Assembly: GCA_036872755.1 (NCBI GenBank)
Contig: JAVHNS010000004.1
Span: forward strand, 1,674,001-1,738,000
Length of the DNA: 64,000 nt
Reading direction: 5' to 3'
Source of the DNA: Orbilia blumenaviensis
Taxonomy: Eukaryota > Ascomycota > Orbiliomycetes > Orbiliales > Orbiliaceae
The position numbers were made by a program, and so were the translations under genes. Positions 48,239 to 60,179 of this stretch are shown here, piece after piece. Numbering within the stretch: position 1 is the stretch's first letter; each line of letters begins with the position of its first letter. The notes under the pieces were generated by a model. It did not search any database. It saw only the letters and a program-made list of their open reading frames with translations, and was not told the origin of the DNA.

Positions 48239-49681
48239 TGTTCTCTTCTTGTTCTTCGTATTCTTCTTCTTTCTATTCGTCCAGATTGTCCGTCTCTTAT
48301 CTTATATCCGTCGTGGTGTAAGAGAGAGGGAGGGAGGGAGGGAGCGTAGCGTATCGGGAGAGATGGCGATGGAGAGAATAGAGAAGAGAGACGGATGGTG
48401 GTGATGGTAGTGGTAGTGGTGTGGTGATGTAAAAGTATATGGAACAGAGTCAAGGGCGGAAGGAAGCTAAGAGTCGATGAGGTACAATTTGCAGTTATAA
48501 ATCGGGATTCGGATTCGATGCCCCGCGCTGTGCGGTAACTATGCGTACAGCAGTTAGCTTAGCTTAGCTTAGCTTAGGTGCTTAGCCAGCCAACCCCGCT
48601 ATGGCGAAAACTGTCCACAGCCAATACCTAGGAGGGAAGTAAGTAGGTACCTACCTAGGTATATATGTATAATATTCTACTGGACAGCAGGTAAACAAAA
48701 CGAAACGAAATGGAATGGATAAACGAATAATCAGAGGAACAAGATGGATAGGTAGATAGATAAATAGATAGATATAATATAATATAATATGATATATCTG
48801 GAGACTGGCTGTTATATATATAGCCAGTGCCAGTGGGGAAAAGAGTTCAGAGGAAAGGATTCAGGCCGGGCTATTTATGCACTTTCCGGCCAGCGCCCCA
48901 TGGCTCCGTGGGAAAGTAGACATCCCCGTCAAAGTACTGGCTAACATTATAATCTACCTGCTAAGCTATAAGTTACGAGATTCTCTATATAGTATATAAT
49001 ATAGCCCCCCTCCCTCCCTCGAGAACAGGCCACGACAGCACCATCGCCGTTGTTTGTTAACATGTATGTTTCTTTGTTTCCCTGTTGAGCACTACCTACT
49101 GAGAGTTGCTATTCTATCCTCCCCTTGCTGCTGTTGCTAGTTACTACATAATTAGTACTGTACTCCCTTAGGTAGGTATCGTATGAGAATATCAATCGCT
49201 GAGGACCTGACATCGCCAGCTTCCGATCGGAGTGGGGGGTGCTAGTTGTAAATACCTGCCTTGCTTTACTTGCCTACTTACTTACTGACTTACTCACTCT
49301 GTAGCTAGGTGGGCTGTAGTTAGCTAGCAAATCCAGCAGGGTCCGGTCTGGCTTGTTCCGTTGCTGGAGACGAGCTTTGATTATAATTAGGTAGGTAGGT
49401 ACCTACATGTAGGTAGTTACTAGGTAACTATGGAGCAGTTAGCTTAGTTTAGCCGATTTCCAATTTGCTGGTGCGTTTCTCCACGCGGAACGTCATCTCG
49501 CGTCCTGCCTCCATCTCTCTTCCCTCCATCTCTCCACATACCATCATCATCATCACCATCATAACTATCATCATCACAACCGCCACCGCTACCACCACCA
49601 CAGCTACCTCAACCACTTATATCACTAAGTAATATAATTAGTTAGCTAGGTGGGTAGGTAGGTAGGTAGTAATTATCGACA
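48239..49681. promoter_or_regulatory. divergent intergenic region CEG1 / NSRP1-like
   Basis: About 1.4 kb shared upstream region. It holds (TTAGC)n at 48553-48578, TAGGTACCTACCTAGG-type clusters at 48643-48662, 49168-49178, 49387-49432 and 49644-49669, and CATCAT/CACC repeats just before the NSRP1-like start. No gene supported. Confidence 0.55.
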
Positions 49682-50908
49682 ATGAGCACGTCCTTCGGCC
49701 TCAAGCAGAAGCCCGGCCTCTCCAGACCGGGCAAGCCAATGCCCAAACCCTCATCCGCATTCTCCAAACCATCCGTCTTCGGCGACCACGCAGACTCCAA
49801 CGATGACGACTCCGACGACGGCGACCCGACCAAGAGTCTCAAAAACAGCAAACCGGTCCAATACGGTCTCCAGAAACCTTCTGCTTCTTCTTCCTCGATA
49901 CCGTCGAAACGCTCCGGTCCCGGCTCGTTAAACAAACTCCCTCCTCCATCACTACAAAAAGAGAAAGAGAAGGAAGAAAAGAAAGAAGAAGAGGAGGAAG
50001 ATCCATCGATCTACGACTACGACACAGCATGGGACAGCATGAAAGCCGCCGAAGACCGTCGGAAAGCCGCCACCCAAGGCTCAACCGAAGACAGGAAACC
50101 GAAATACATGGAAAACCTGCTCGCATCTGCCAAAATCCGCGAGAGGGACCGACTCCGTGCCAAAGACCGAATGCTGCAAAAGGAACGTGAAGCCGAGGGG
50201 GAAGAGTTTACGGATAAAGAAAAGTTTGTAACCGGAGCGTATAAAGCACAGCAAGAGGAGATGAGACGGTTGGAGGAAGAGGAGAAAAGAAGGCAGGAGG
50301 AGATGGAGAGGAAAGGTGGTGGTATCAGTGGGTTTTATCGGAATATGCTGGATGATACCGAGAAACACCATGCGGAGCTGGTCAAAGCTACGGAGAAAAA
50401 GGCAGACGCACCCTCGTTCTTGATGCCGAGACCTGGAGAGGAGCCAGGAACCGAATTTAAATCGAAATCGAAATCAGAAGCTGAGGTGGCTGCGGAACTG
50501 AATAAGAAAGCTGCAGGATCGGTGGACGTCAACGACGAAGGTCAGGTCGTAGACAAGCGACAGCTGTTAGGCGCCGGACTGAACGTCAAGCCCAAGCCGA
50601 AACCAACATCTTCAAAATCCCAAGACGACTCGAGAAGCAGAGACTCAAGAGACTCCTACTCACGGCCTCAGAACGACTACCATGCGAACAAGTCTAAGAG
50701 AGACATGAGAGAACGTCAGAGTCGCATGATTGCCCAGCAATTGGAAGAAGCCAGCCGGAAGTCCGCCCGAGACGAGGCCGTAGAGCAAGCCGAGATCGAG
50801 AGACAGGCCAAAATGCGCAAGACGACCGCCGGCGACGTCAATTCTGCGAGGGAGCGATACCTCCAGCGGAAGCGGGAGGCCGAGGAGAAGAAGAAGGCCA
50901 GCGGCTGA
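49682..50908 (+). CDS. nuclear speckle splicing regulatory protein 1-like (NSRP1/CCDC55)
   Basis: A single exon of 408 residues. It begins MSTSFGLKQKPGLSRP and has the family's diagnostic block YDYDTAWDSMKAAEDRR (about residues 114-130), then KPKYMENLLASAKIRERDR and the Glu/Lys/Arg coiled coil through GISGFYRNMLDDTEKHHAEL. The C-terminal half is charged and disordered, ending in EERYLQ-like repeats (ARERYLQRKREAEEKKKASG). Human NSRP1 binds RNA, sits in nuclear speckles and alters splice-site choice; the fungal proteins are uncharacterised, so a splicing role is by family. No intron is seen. Confidence 0.82.
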   Translation: MSTSFGLKQKPGLSRPGKPMPKPSSAFSKPSVFGDHADSNDDDSDDGDPTKSLKNSKPVQYGLQKPSASSSSIPSKRSGPGSLNKLPPPSLQKEKEKEEKKEEEEEDPSIYDYDTAWDSMKAAEDRRKAATQGSTEDRKPKYMENLLASAKIRERDRLRAKDRMLQKEREAEGEEFTDKEKFVTGAYKAQQEEMRRLEEEEKRRQEEMERKGGGISGFYRNMLDDTEKHHAELVKATEKKADAPSFLMPRPGEEPGTEFKSKSKSEAEVAAELNKKAAGSVDVNDEGQVVDKRQLLGAGLNVKPKPKPTSSKSQDDSRSRDSRDSYSRPQNDYHANKSKRDMRERQSRMIAQQLEEASRKSARDEAVEQAEIERQAKMRKTTAGDVNSARERYLQRKREAEEKKKASG

Positions 50909-51299
50909 CCTTCCACATCATATCATGCCATATAATATATTATATCACGACTTACCATTGAAGCGACATCGATATACCTTTTTTTTTTTTTTAGCATTTT
51001 ACTACTGCTATCTTGTATAATATGAAACATCTGTTCGATATAGACAAATTTGATACCCCCCTTCTGTTCTCTTATTCATGATAGCTATCTTGTTTTTTGT
51101 TTGGCGAGCTTCGGCTTAAAAGCATCGCTTCACATGGCCGTCGCGTGCTTCCCGAGCCCGACCAGGCCACAACCTTCCCTCGCGTTAATGCACCTGCATC
51201 CCCATCTTCAACCTCATCTTTGACCCCCCTCTTCTTCCTATTAGCCTCCTCGAACCGCCTTTTTTTTCGATAGCGAGCTAGGCCCTCTCCAACATCATC
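50909..51299. other. intergenic region NSRP1-like / peroxin
   Basis: 391 bases between two same-strand genes, with a T-run at about 50981-50993 and a pyrimidine-rich leader before the next ATG. Confidence 0.55.
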
Positions 51300-53675
51300 A
51301 TGTCTACGACGAATACCAACGGCAGCGCCCACCTGCTCACCTCGATCCTACAATCCCTCCAATCCCCAGCCGGCCGAAACACCAACATCCGGTTTGCACT
51401 CCCTTTGCTCCGTTCCCTACTTTTTCTCCACATATACATCCCGAGCAGCAGCAGCGCCCGCTAACCTCCAAACCCATCTATACACACAAAAAAACAGCAC
51501 AATAGTAAACAACAGCGCCGTAACACTCTCCCGCCTAACCAACCCCCTAAACGTCTCCCTCCTAACCACCCAATCCCTCGCCGCGCCCGCCATCTGGAAC
51601 AACCCATCTTTCAGCCCACTCTCCGCCTCCCAAGCCGTCTTCGACATCTTCCGCCTCTCAACACTAGAACGAGCCCGTGAATCCAACCGCGCGCTTTCAT
51701 TGACTGAATGGATTGAAGCCGTAGTTAACGGCGCTGACGCCAGAGTTCCACGATGGAAGCATGCACTCGTATCCAGCGGGATACTAGCTGCGTTTGAAAC
51801 CAACGATGCTAGACTTCCGTTCACGACTCGTACGCATCTTGAAGCGCACCTTTTGGAGGTCGTGAACTTTCATTTCGAGTTTTCGACGTCAGGGATAGAG
51901 ACGCATGCTTGTATATTGGCGATTTCGAATGCGTACAGACTGCTCAGCGAGGATTCGAGGTATATGCTGAATTATCCCGTATGTCCACCCCATCTCCTAT
52001 ACCTCTACTACCATTTTAATACAAAAGCTAATAATAAAAAAATAATATATGTACAGGCTCTAACCGGCGCCATCCTCCCCGCAATGTTCCTCTCCCCAGA
52101 AGGCTACCAAACCGGCGACTTCCTCCGCCAGATCGACCGCTCAATCCCACTAACCAAATCCTCAAAACTCCAAACCATCCCTTCCTTCAGCCTCAAAGAA
52201 TTCCTAACCCACCCGTTCATAACCCACATGGGCTCCCTCGCAAAGCTCGCCGCAACATCAATGGACTCATCCGGTGAAACCGAAACTATAAACGGAGCGT
52301 TAAGCGTTCTTGCGACTTACTCCAGGAGTCTGGTGTCTATATGGAGGGAGACTGCGTTATCGACTTTACCGGATGATGCGGTTATTTCGCAGGATCCGGC
52401 GCAGACTAATACGGGACAGCTGTGGCATGTGATGAAGGCTTCGTTGTTTAGCGCGGTGGTTGTGCTGGAGAGCGTGGTTAGGATTCTGCTGCAGTCGCAT
52501 CAGATTGCGAGGAATAATGGTATACCCCCCCCTTCCATATACACAAAAACAATAAGTAAGGGATAGAAGGCTAATTAAGGTGGATATGGGAATATAGAAG
52601 TACCGACATTCGCGGCCCAGATCCTGTGCATACTCCGCGACTTCTACTTCATAACGCACCGCACCAACCCCGCGGCTTTTGGAACATACATGTTCGTATA
52701 CCACGCCTGCGTGGACATCGTCATGTCCAATCCCGGCCAGGCAGAGTCACTCGCCGCCCAGCTCGCCCCCATCCAAGGTACCCATCCACCCCCTCTTCAT
52801 ATTAAACCCAAAACAACTAATAACTAACAAACAATATGATTAAAAAAAAAAAAACAGCGGGCTCAATCCCAACCCACAAAACCGACATCCTCCGCGACCT
52901 CTACTTCCTCAACACTCTAGAACACCTAGTCCTCTCCTGCACCCCCCGTTTCTGCACCACAATAGTAACCCCATCGATAACCCCCTACCTAACCTGCCCA
53001 TCCATAACCTCCACCCTCCGCGAACCCTTCGAATCCGCGCACTCCCTAACACTAGCAATGATAGGCTGCCCTCAGCTAGTCGAATCAAGCTATAAGCTTC
53101 TACCGGGGTATATAGAATCATTATTCGCAGCATATCCTTTATTCCTAAGCACAAGGCAGTTTAGACTCGCGATCGCAAGTCTGGTGAAGTATACCTCCCC
53201 ACCGACGGGGTTGAGCGGTGTTCAGCGTGAGCTGCCGGAGGTGATTTTGGAAATGTTGTCGGCAAGGATTAGTGCCGCTGATGGAAGATACCCCGTGAAA
53301 GCTTATAAACCACCACAGGCGACTCCGTTAGTTGAAACCGCAACGCCGGATGGGACTGCCCCTCCTCCGGGGGTTAACATAAACACTGATCCGCAGGCGC
53401 AGTCTCAGACGGCGGAGGAGGAGTTTACGGAGAGGGATGCGTGTATTCTTGCCATGCTTGATTCTTTACCGTTTATGGAGGAGGCGGTGCTGGGGAGGTG
53501 GTTGGATGTTGCGGCGGGGTTTGTGGGGGAGACTACTAGGGGGGATAGTAGGGAGGCGTTGAGGGGTAGGTTTTGGGATGTTATTAGCGGGGAGTTGGAT
53601 GTGGGGAGGTCGCAGCTGGCGATTCCTTGGTGGAGTGAGGGGGGTAGGGAGGCGGTGTTGGGGATTGCCCTGTAA
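51300..53675 (+). CDS. peroxin, Pex8-type (labelled Pex17 in some fungal annotations)
   Basis: Five exons (51300-51391, 51498-51978, 52057-52519, 52598-52777, 52858-53675) give 677 residues. The protein is a mostly helical, leucine-rich polypeptide without a signal peptide. Blocks that match fungal proteins annotated as peroxisomal import components are LTNPLNVSLLTTQSLAAPAIW near the N-terminus, RDFYFITHRTNPAAFGTYMF in exon 4, LYFLNTLEHLVL and RQFRLAIASLVKYTSPP in exon 5, and the ending LAIPWWSEGGREAV. Pex8 links the docking and RING complexes on the lumenal face of the peroxisomal membrane. The match rests on recalled family resemblance. The C-terminus ends GIAL and lacks the PTS1 of yeast Pex8. 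Intron 1 has a weak GTTTGC donor but a perfect GCTAAC branch. Confidence 0.6.
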
Positions 53676-53902
53676 TATTATATTATTATGATATGATATA
53701 TGGGTAGTATTTTTGGTTATCGTTAGCTAGTTTGTAGCGGGCCCTTTTTTTTGTTATAGAATTGTATAATCATTCATTCATTCGTTCGTTCGTTCGTTGG
53801 TCGTGATAATGCATGCACACCCGATGGTATATAAAAAACTCAAAAGAAAAAGACCATCTACACTACACCCCCCTCACCCTCTAATAATACAATACAAATA
53901 AT

Positions 53903-54833
53903 TTATTTAATAAACGGAATCCAAACCCACGTCCTATCCCTATAATCCACATACCGCTGCCCAAAGAAGCGTATCAGATACCTCTCCTCATCTAAAACCC
54001 CCCCAAAAACCAAATCAGTAACCACTTCAAAACCACGAAATATATATATAAAGAGAGAGACAATAGAAAAAGAAGAAGAAGAAAAAAAATACTCACACCC
54101 AATCCTCCCCCTAAAAAACCTCCAAAGCACAACCGCATACCCCACAAAACACACCAAATTCCCCAACATAACCTGCGTCCCAAGCCCCCACATCCAAAAC
54201 CCCAAATAACTGGGATGTCTAGCCCATCTGTACACCCCCGTAGTAACAAGCCTATGATCCACTTCTTTCACATAAGCAACGTGATGGTTAAAAGATGTGG
54301 AGGCGTGTACCATCGCCAGGGAGCGTAGGAGCTGACCGGTCAGGATCAGGAGGAGGCCGAGGAGGAAGACGTTTGTGGAGGGGGTAGGGTAGAGTTCATA
54401 GTGTGTTTTGAGGAGGTATTCGATGATGGCGGTTGTGTGGGCTATGTTGTAGGCGTGGCCGTTGGTGAAGAGGAAACCTGTTTATTTATATTATATTATA
54501 TCGTTAGCATTTCTATATAATATATGTATGTGGATTGTAGAAGAGAGAGAAGAATAGAACGCAACTCCCCAAATTCGCCCGTCGAGTATTATACCGCGCC
54601 GTGATCCAGAACTCCAAAAAATGAAACAAACTCAGGAAGAAAATAAACAGCGTGGCGTGGTAGTATTTCCCGTATAACGTTGCCAGAGCTATCGTGGCGG
54701 ATATGGAGAGTCCAGTCGTGAGTCCCAGTAGTTGGGAGCGGAGCCCGATGCCGTCTAGAGCGTATTCGCCGTCCGGGAAGAGGTACCGCGGGAAGAAGGG
54801 CGTTATGTCGATGTCTTCTTCTGAGTCTGACAT
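53903..54833 (-). CDS. STE14: isoprenylcysteine carboxyl methyltransferase
   Basis: Three exons (54566-54833, 54097-54477, 53903-53991) give 245 residues, matching yeast Ste14 in length. The protein has several membrane helices and the ICMT C-terminal signature: HRLVTTGVYRWARHPSYLGF (S-adenosylmethionine-binding RHPxYxG) and, across the last intron, RIGYEERYLIRFFGQRYVDY followed by RDRTWVWIPFIK. The enzyme methylates the C-terminal prenylcysteine of CAAX proteins (Ras, Rho, G-gamma, peptide pheromone) in the ER membrane. The start codes MSDSEEDIDITPFFPRYLFP. The first intron has a weak GTTGCG donor but restores the conserved LGSFLFTNGHAYN. Confidence 0.93.
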
Positions 54834-55745
54834 TATTTTATTTATTTTTATTAGGGAGTTATCGATGGGTGGTCGCGCGCGCGGTGGGCATAAGAGATTT
54901 TATTGATTGGGGGTTTTTTTTTTTTGGAATGTTGAGTTGGAGGATCTCGAAGCTTGTGGATACGTAACGTAAGTAGTTTATTCGGATGGGATTATATGCA
55001 CGGCGGTGATGTGGGGACAGCTATGCTATACTATAGTAGCAGCAGCTAGTTAGGTAAGGGTAAGTAACAGTCGGTCTCGACTCAATGATGCATTGTTGAG
55101 CTGAGGAAAACAAAAATAGTAGACAAAGACGCTGTTAAAATCTCCCCCAGATAATAATAAAAGGGGGGGAGGTAAGGGAATCAATGGCAGCAGCTGCTTC
55201 CGAGTAAATCTCCGGACCTGCGAGCGTGCAGTCGCGGACTATAAAAATATATTGCGCATGCAGATTGGTGGTTCGGGATAGCTAAGCACTTTCAAGGGTC
55301 GGGTTCCCTCGCTTCCAACTGACTCGTTCCGCCCCACGCGGGCTGACATCACCAAGACCGAAACCACCACAAACACACGCCCAACCACGAGGGTTACCAC
55401 TGATCTGATCTTACATGCATGTGCACAACATCGATGGGGAAAAACAAAAATAAAAACTTGAACCGCAGGGGGGGATAGAGCGGGGTTATGGTGTATTCGC
55501 TGACTAAAAACCGCCCAATAACATATTCCAAACCCCAAAACCAGGATAAGCTAAGAAAAAAAAGATAAAAGAGTGAAGAAAGAGGAGAGTGCGCCGTGAA
55601 TAATAAAACCCAATGTGTGTATACCGTTTCTTTGTGTCTCTGTGTATGTGTAAAATGTATGTGTAATCCGCCCAACCAAAAAGACAAATAATCATACAGG
55701 AACCAGGTCATCGTGTCCACAAAAAAAAAAAAGAGGCCGTCATCA
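54834..55745. other. intergenic region STE14 5' side / ZIP 3' side
   Basis: About 0.9 kb. No gene is supported. It includes a GCGCGCG run at 54873-54881 just before STE14 and A-rich runs near 55720-55732. Confidence 0.55.
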
Positions 55746-57776
55746 TCAAGAGTTAGAAGTCGTCAATGCTATCGACAGACACATCAGAATCACACCCGCC
55801 AGCATCGATATGTATGGTAAGTCGGGGTGCTTGTGGTCCGACGGGATCTGCCGCAACAGCTGCACAGCTACCACAGACATCAGGCCCGCTAAACACCATA
55901 ATAAAAATCATTAGCGTATACCATGATATAAAAAATAGAAATCGCCAATAGAAAATCTAGGAAGAGGGGGGGAGAGAAAAAAGGGCATACCTGTAAAGCT
56001 GAAAATGATGCCGTAGACTGTCTCACTGGGCGCGGACCCGAACTTCAACCAGATAAATGCAAACAATCCGCCCAACGGTTGCGCCAAACCCCCAATAACA
56101 AAGGTGATCAAAACAGCCTTCCACGCCGACTGCAATGCAAGATACAAAGGCAAACACATAGTAAACCCATCGACAGCGCTGTGAATGAACAGAGATAAGA
56201 AAATCGTAAAGCCGAGCTGTTTGTCAGCGTGGTTGGTCACAAACGTAATAAACCCGTCTGGACACCGGTGCTATAATATCCAACGCCCCACTTGTTAGCC
56301 ACAATATCACAATAATTAATTGATATTAAAGAGGTTGGATATATTGTATATGACGTACCAACGCGATTGCAAGCGTCGTCTGGAACCCGATCCCAACGAA
56401 GGCGTTATTCGCTACGTGATGATGATGGGCATGCTTGTTATTAGCATGTCCATCCTCATCGACATGGTTCGAGCCGTGCGTTCCCGCATCGTGCTCGCCG
56501 TCATGCCCCTGTCCGTGTCCGTCATGATGATGATGGCGGTCGTCTTCCTCCTGTTCCACCTCCCTATGGTGGTGACCATCACTTTCGTCGTGGTCGTGCT
56601 CCTCGTCTTCTAGGATGGGGATTTCTCTTAGTGCCCGGTCGCTGGAGCACCCCGGCTGGTGAAGAAGTCCGGTGTATGATCGTTCGCAGTGTCTTGGAAG
56701 ACAGGCGTGCAGAGGCTTCGGCTCTCCCTTCTTGTGCAGGCAGTTGCCCTCACAAGGGCAGGTGACGAATCCGAGGCATCGGCCGTCTTCGGTGCAGCGA
56801 CGGGTGATCTTGCTGACGGTGTCCGAGAAGCGTTTGGCGAGAGTTGGCCGGTGTTGGAGGTTGTGGTAACCGCCGCCACCACCGTTTCCCAACAGGGCAG
56901 TTTCTTCGTCGGGTATAACAACTATAACAATAACCAAATCATCATGAAGGGATTAGTAAAAAAAAAGCCGAGTGTTTCTCCCTCTAACCAAAAAAAACAA
57001 CAACAAAGAAGATGATGGCGACAAGAAATATGACATAAGACAAAGAGAGTAGAAGAAAGAAAAGTATGCGACCGGGAATATAACGTACCCTTCCCATTGG
57101 AAAGACGGCCATGTTCGTGGCTATGGTCATGGTCATGATGATCATGATCGTGATCATTGTGGCCTACGACAGTGTCTCCATTACTGCCGCTAGAGTGCCC
57201 ATTCTGCAGGGGTTTGTCGTCGTTATCGTTATCGTCGCTGTCATCGTCATCGCAGTTGACGGTACGGTGGGGAATGAAGCGATGGAGGAACTTGAAGAGG
57301 TAGTAGCAGACGAGGAAGCCGGCGGAGAAGGAGAGGATGATGATGTAGTATGGATTGGCGCCGTACCCGCGTTCGAGGTAAGTGATGGCCTCACCGAAAA
57401 GACGAGCGCTGCTGAAGAGAAGAACCTGCACACACAACCTCCAAAATATCGACGGTTAGCCACAGAATACTACACAGACACACACACACACAAACACAGT
57501 AACACAGTAACGTAATAATATAGTTGGACATATCAAGATATTGTCGATAGTATCCTAAGATACTAACTGGAAAGAGAAGGGAAGAGAAGGGAAGAGAAGG
57601 TGAGTACTGACCGAGAAGCTGAGGGAGAGGCAGGCAGCGAGGAAGGTGGAGTTGGACTGGATACTGAAGCGCTTCCAGGGCAAGAGATCGATGAAGATGA
57701 CGGAGGCACCGGCACAACAAGCGAGAGCAGAGCAGAGGGTGAGCACCCAGGCCCGGGCATCGGGTTCGTCCATCAT
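55746..57776 (-). CDS. ZIP-family zinc transporter, vacuolar Zrt3-like
   Basis: Five exons (57612-57776, 57089-57425, 56359-56921, 55991-56270, 55746-55888) give 495 residues. The N-terminal helices (LTLCSALACCAGASVIFIDL) and the second exon (SARLFGEAITYLERG, then a membrane helix YYIIILSFSAGFLVCYYLF) are followed by two very His/Asp-rich cytosolic or lumenal loops (HDHDHHDHDHSHEH and DGHHHREVEQ...HAHHHH). The metal-site helices read LALHRCPDGFITF across the exon 3-4 junction (HxxPDGF, in place of the usual HKxPEGF) and FLSLFIHSAVDGF. Zrt3 relatives release stored zinc from the vacuole; ZIP proteins in general move Zn2+ into the cytosol. A Cys-rich segment (TCPCEGNC) lies in the central loop. 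Two adjacent ATGs (57776, 57773) are possible starts. Confidence 0.85.
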
Positions 57777-60179
57777 TATAATATTATCTATCTTGTACTT
57801 CTCTCTCTCTCTCTCTTTCTCTCTTCTTCTAACACTCGCTCTTACTCTCTCTCACACACTCTCTCACACACACGCCGTAAAAGGGTTGAGTCTATGAGGA
57901 TTTCATGGGGGAAGCTGCTTATGATTATTGCTTTTAGGCGAGTGGATGGTGTGACGGTGATGACGATGATGACGGTGCGATGATTATGATCGATGACCAA
58001 AATAAATAAATAAAATAAAAAATAGTTATAGTCCCTAAGATAGAATATGGATCTATGGAATAGAGTGTGGGAATATTTAGGACGACGGATGAATGGGAGG
58101 GAGAGTGGGAGATGGATGCGGATGTGAATGGGGTGATATATACTCGGTAGGTAACTAGGTAGGTAATGGGTGGTAGTGGTGGTGTGCGAATAAAGAGAGA
58201 GTATAGCTTAGTATGGCACGAGAAAGAAAGAACGAGAGAGAGAATGAACCTGGGTTTTCTTTTGGGGGGGCAGAGGAACTTCCGAACTGCGAGATTCGGT
58301 CAACCTCCCACACCCGCATCCACTCCACTGCACTGCACTCCCACACCTCGAGGGGAGGTCAAGGGTAAGCACATGCAGTATCCATACACCCCCCCAGCTA
58401 GCTAGTTAATGTATCTTAGCTAATATATATCTGGCTTGGGTGGTCCGAAAAAACCAACCTCCACGCTAGGCCGTTCCAGTCACATGTGTGAGTGAGTGAG
58501 TGAGTGAGTGAATGAGCGAGTGAACCTAACTGTGCATTGCATCCCTAAATACTACCTAGGTAGGTAGGTACCTCCTAGTTAAGGTATACCTGTCTTAGAT
58601 ACTCTTTTCTGTGATAAGAGAAGAGCTATTATAAATACCCACAACGCATCAGAGTTAACCAAAAAAGGCCCTTTGCCTAACCTACTTCGATCATCATCAC
58701 GATTACAATGATATCACCGGCGACTGAAAGCGAACGAAAATATGGGTGATAATTAGGTCCTACCTACCTACCTAGTGTTATGGCAGAGCGGGACAGCCAA
58801 CGACTGTGGCACATGCACCAGCAGCGGTGCTAGTGCTGTATACCCCCAACCCTTTATATATATAAAGTATCGCCTATACACACCCGCCTACCAACCTACC
58901 TGCCTAGGTGCCTACCTACTTACCGACCTACCCGCCTACTGGGTACTCAGGTAGCCTGCCGAGCATGCTTATTGCATTTTTTTCCTCTCCCGTCGGCATC
59001 GTCACATCGCACAAGCTTTTCCATTGGTACCGAAACTTACTCCCCTCCAAGTTGGAAGATATGCATACTTGCCGTTTTTTTTTTTTTTTTTTTCGATACC
59101 TCTGAACAATAGAATCGGCCCGAAAGAGTCTCCCGGTTTGTAAATTATACGCTAACAGAAGATGCCGAGCGAAAGTCTGTATAAAGTTGTTACCTATATA
59201 CTGCTCGCCAAGACACTTCTTCCTTTTCTGGAATGCCTTTCATTGAAAATAGCTTGGTCAATTTCTTTAGCGGTTTGTAAACTGCTTACAATGGCCGATA
59301 GTCTGGGAGCAGAGTACTGGAGTATACTGTATACATTAGGTAGTCGGTCTCATCCATGCTCTCTCAAGTAGGCACTTTTAAGGGCACCCTTGCATCGATC
59401 AAAACTTATATCGTAGGGCCATAGGAAAGGAAGAAAAGCTAGGAAGACTGCATCAATGCAACAAAACATCACCCCACTATTGCGCAGTATATACATACAT
59501 AACCACTAATTCGTACTTACTTACTAGGTACCTATCCTCATTAGTTAACTTAACTAGTTAGTCTGATAGAATAGGTAAAGCATCCCTGGAGGGGCAGCCG
59601 TGTGGAGTATAAAGTATAAGAATAACCGGGGGGTTTTTCGAAGGGGACATGGCCATGGATGCTTCGGGCAGGCCAACTAGCAGCGTTTAGCGACAAAAAA
59701 GCTGCCACAGTGGCCAACCCTCGTTTGGTCAACCCTCACTCATATCCATTGATTCCAATCCTGTATATCATCATCACGAGCCTCTTCTTCTTCTTTTTGT
59801 TTTGATACCCCGACAGAGATTGGAAAGAGATTGTACCTGGTGCCTTTTTCTTTTTCTCTCTGTCTGTTATCTTTTCCTCTATTCAATTATTATTGTTCTT
59901 ATTATTATTATTGTTAGCCTTGGCCTTAGCTTGTCGATTTGCAATCCTAAGCTCCTAGCTCTTAAAGCCCCGTGTATCATACCATATCCGCATCATATCA
60001 ACAACCACTACCACCACCACTCCCCCCAAGTTAGAGACAATTAAAGACGGCTAGCCCCTCCCCAAAACTCCCCGGCCGGCCAGCTTCAAAAACGTCTCGA
60101 AGGAGATCTTTAACCAATACGGAAGAAAAGTTTCGAAAGCTCTTGTGAAGAAAGAGCATTTTGAGGGGATTCGAAGAAG
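57777..60179. promoter_or_regulatory. divergent intergenic region ZIP / lectin
   Basis: About 2.4 kb. It holds CT-rich runs next to the ZIP start (57801-57870), (GTGA)n at 58490-58511, TAGGTACC/CCTACCTA clusters (58553-58572, 58762-58775, 58887-58935, 59522-59533) and a T-run at 59076-59092. No gene supported. Confidence 0.55.
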
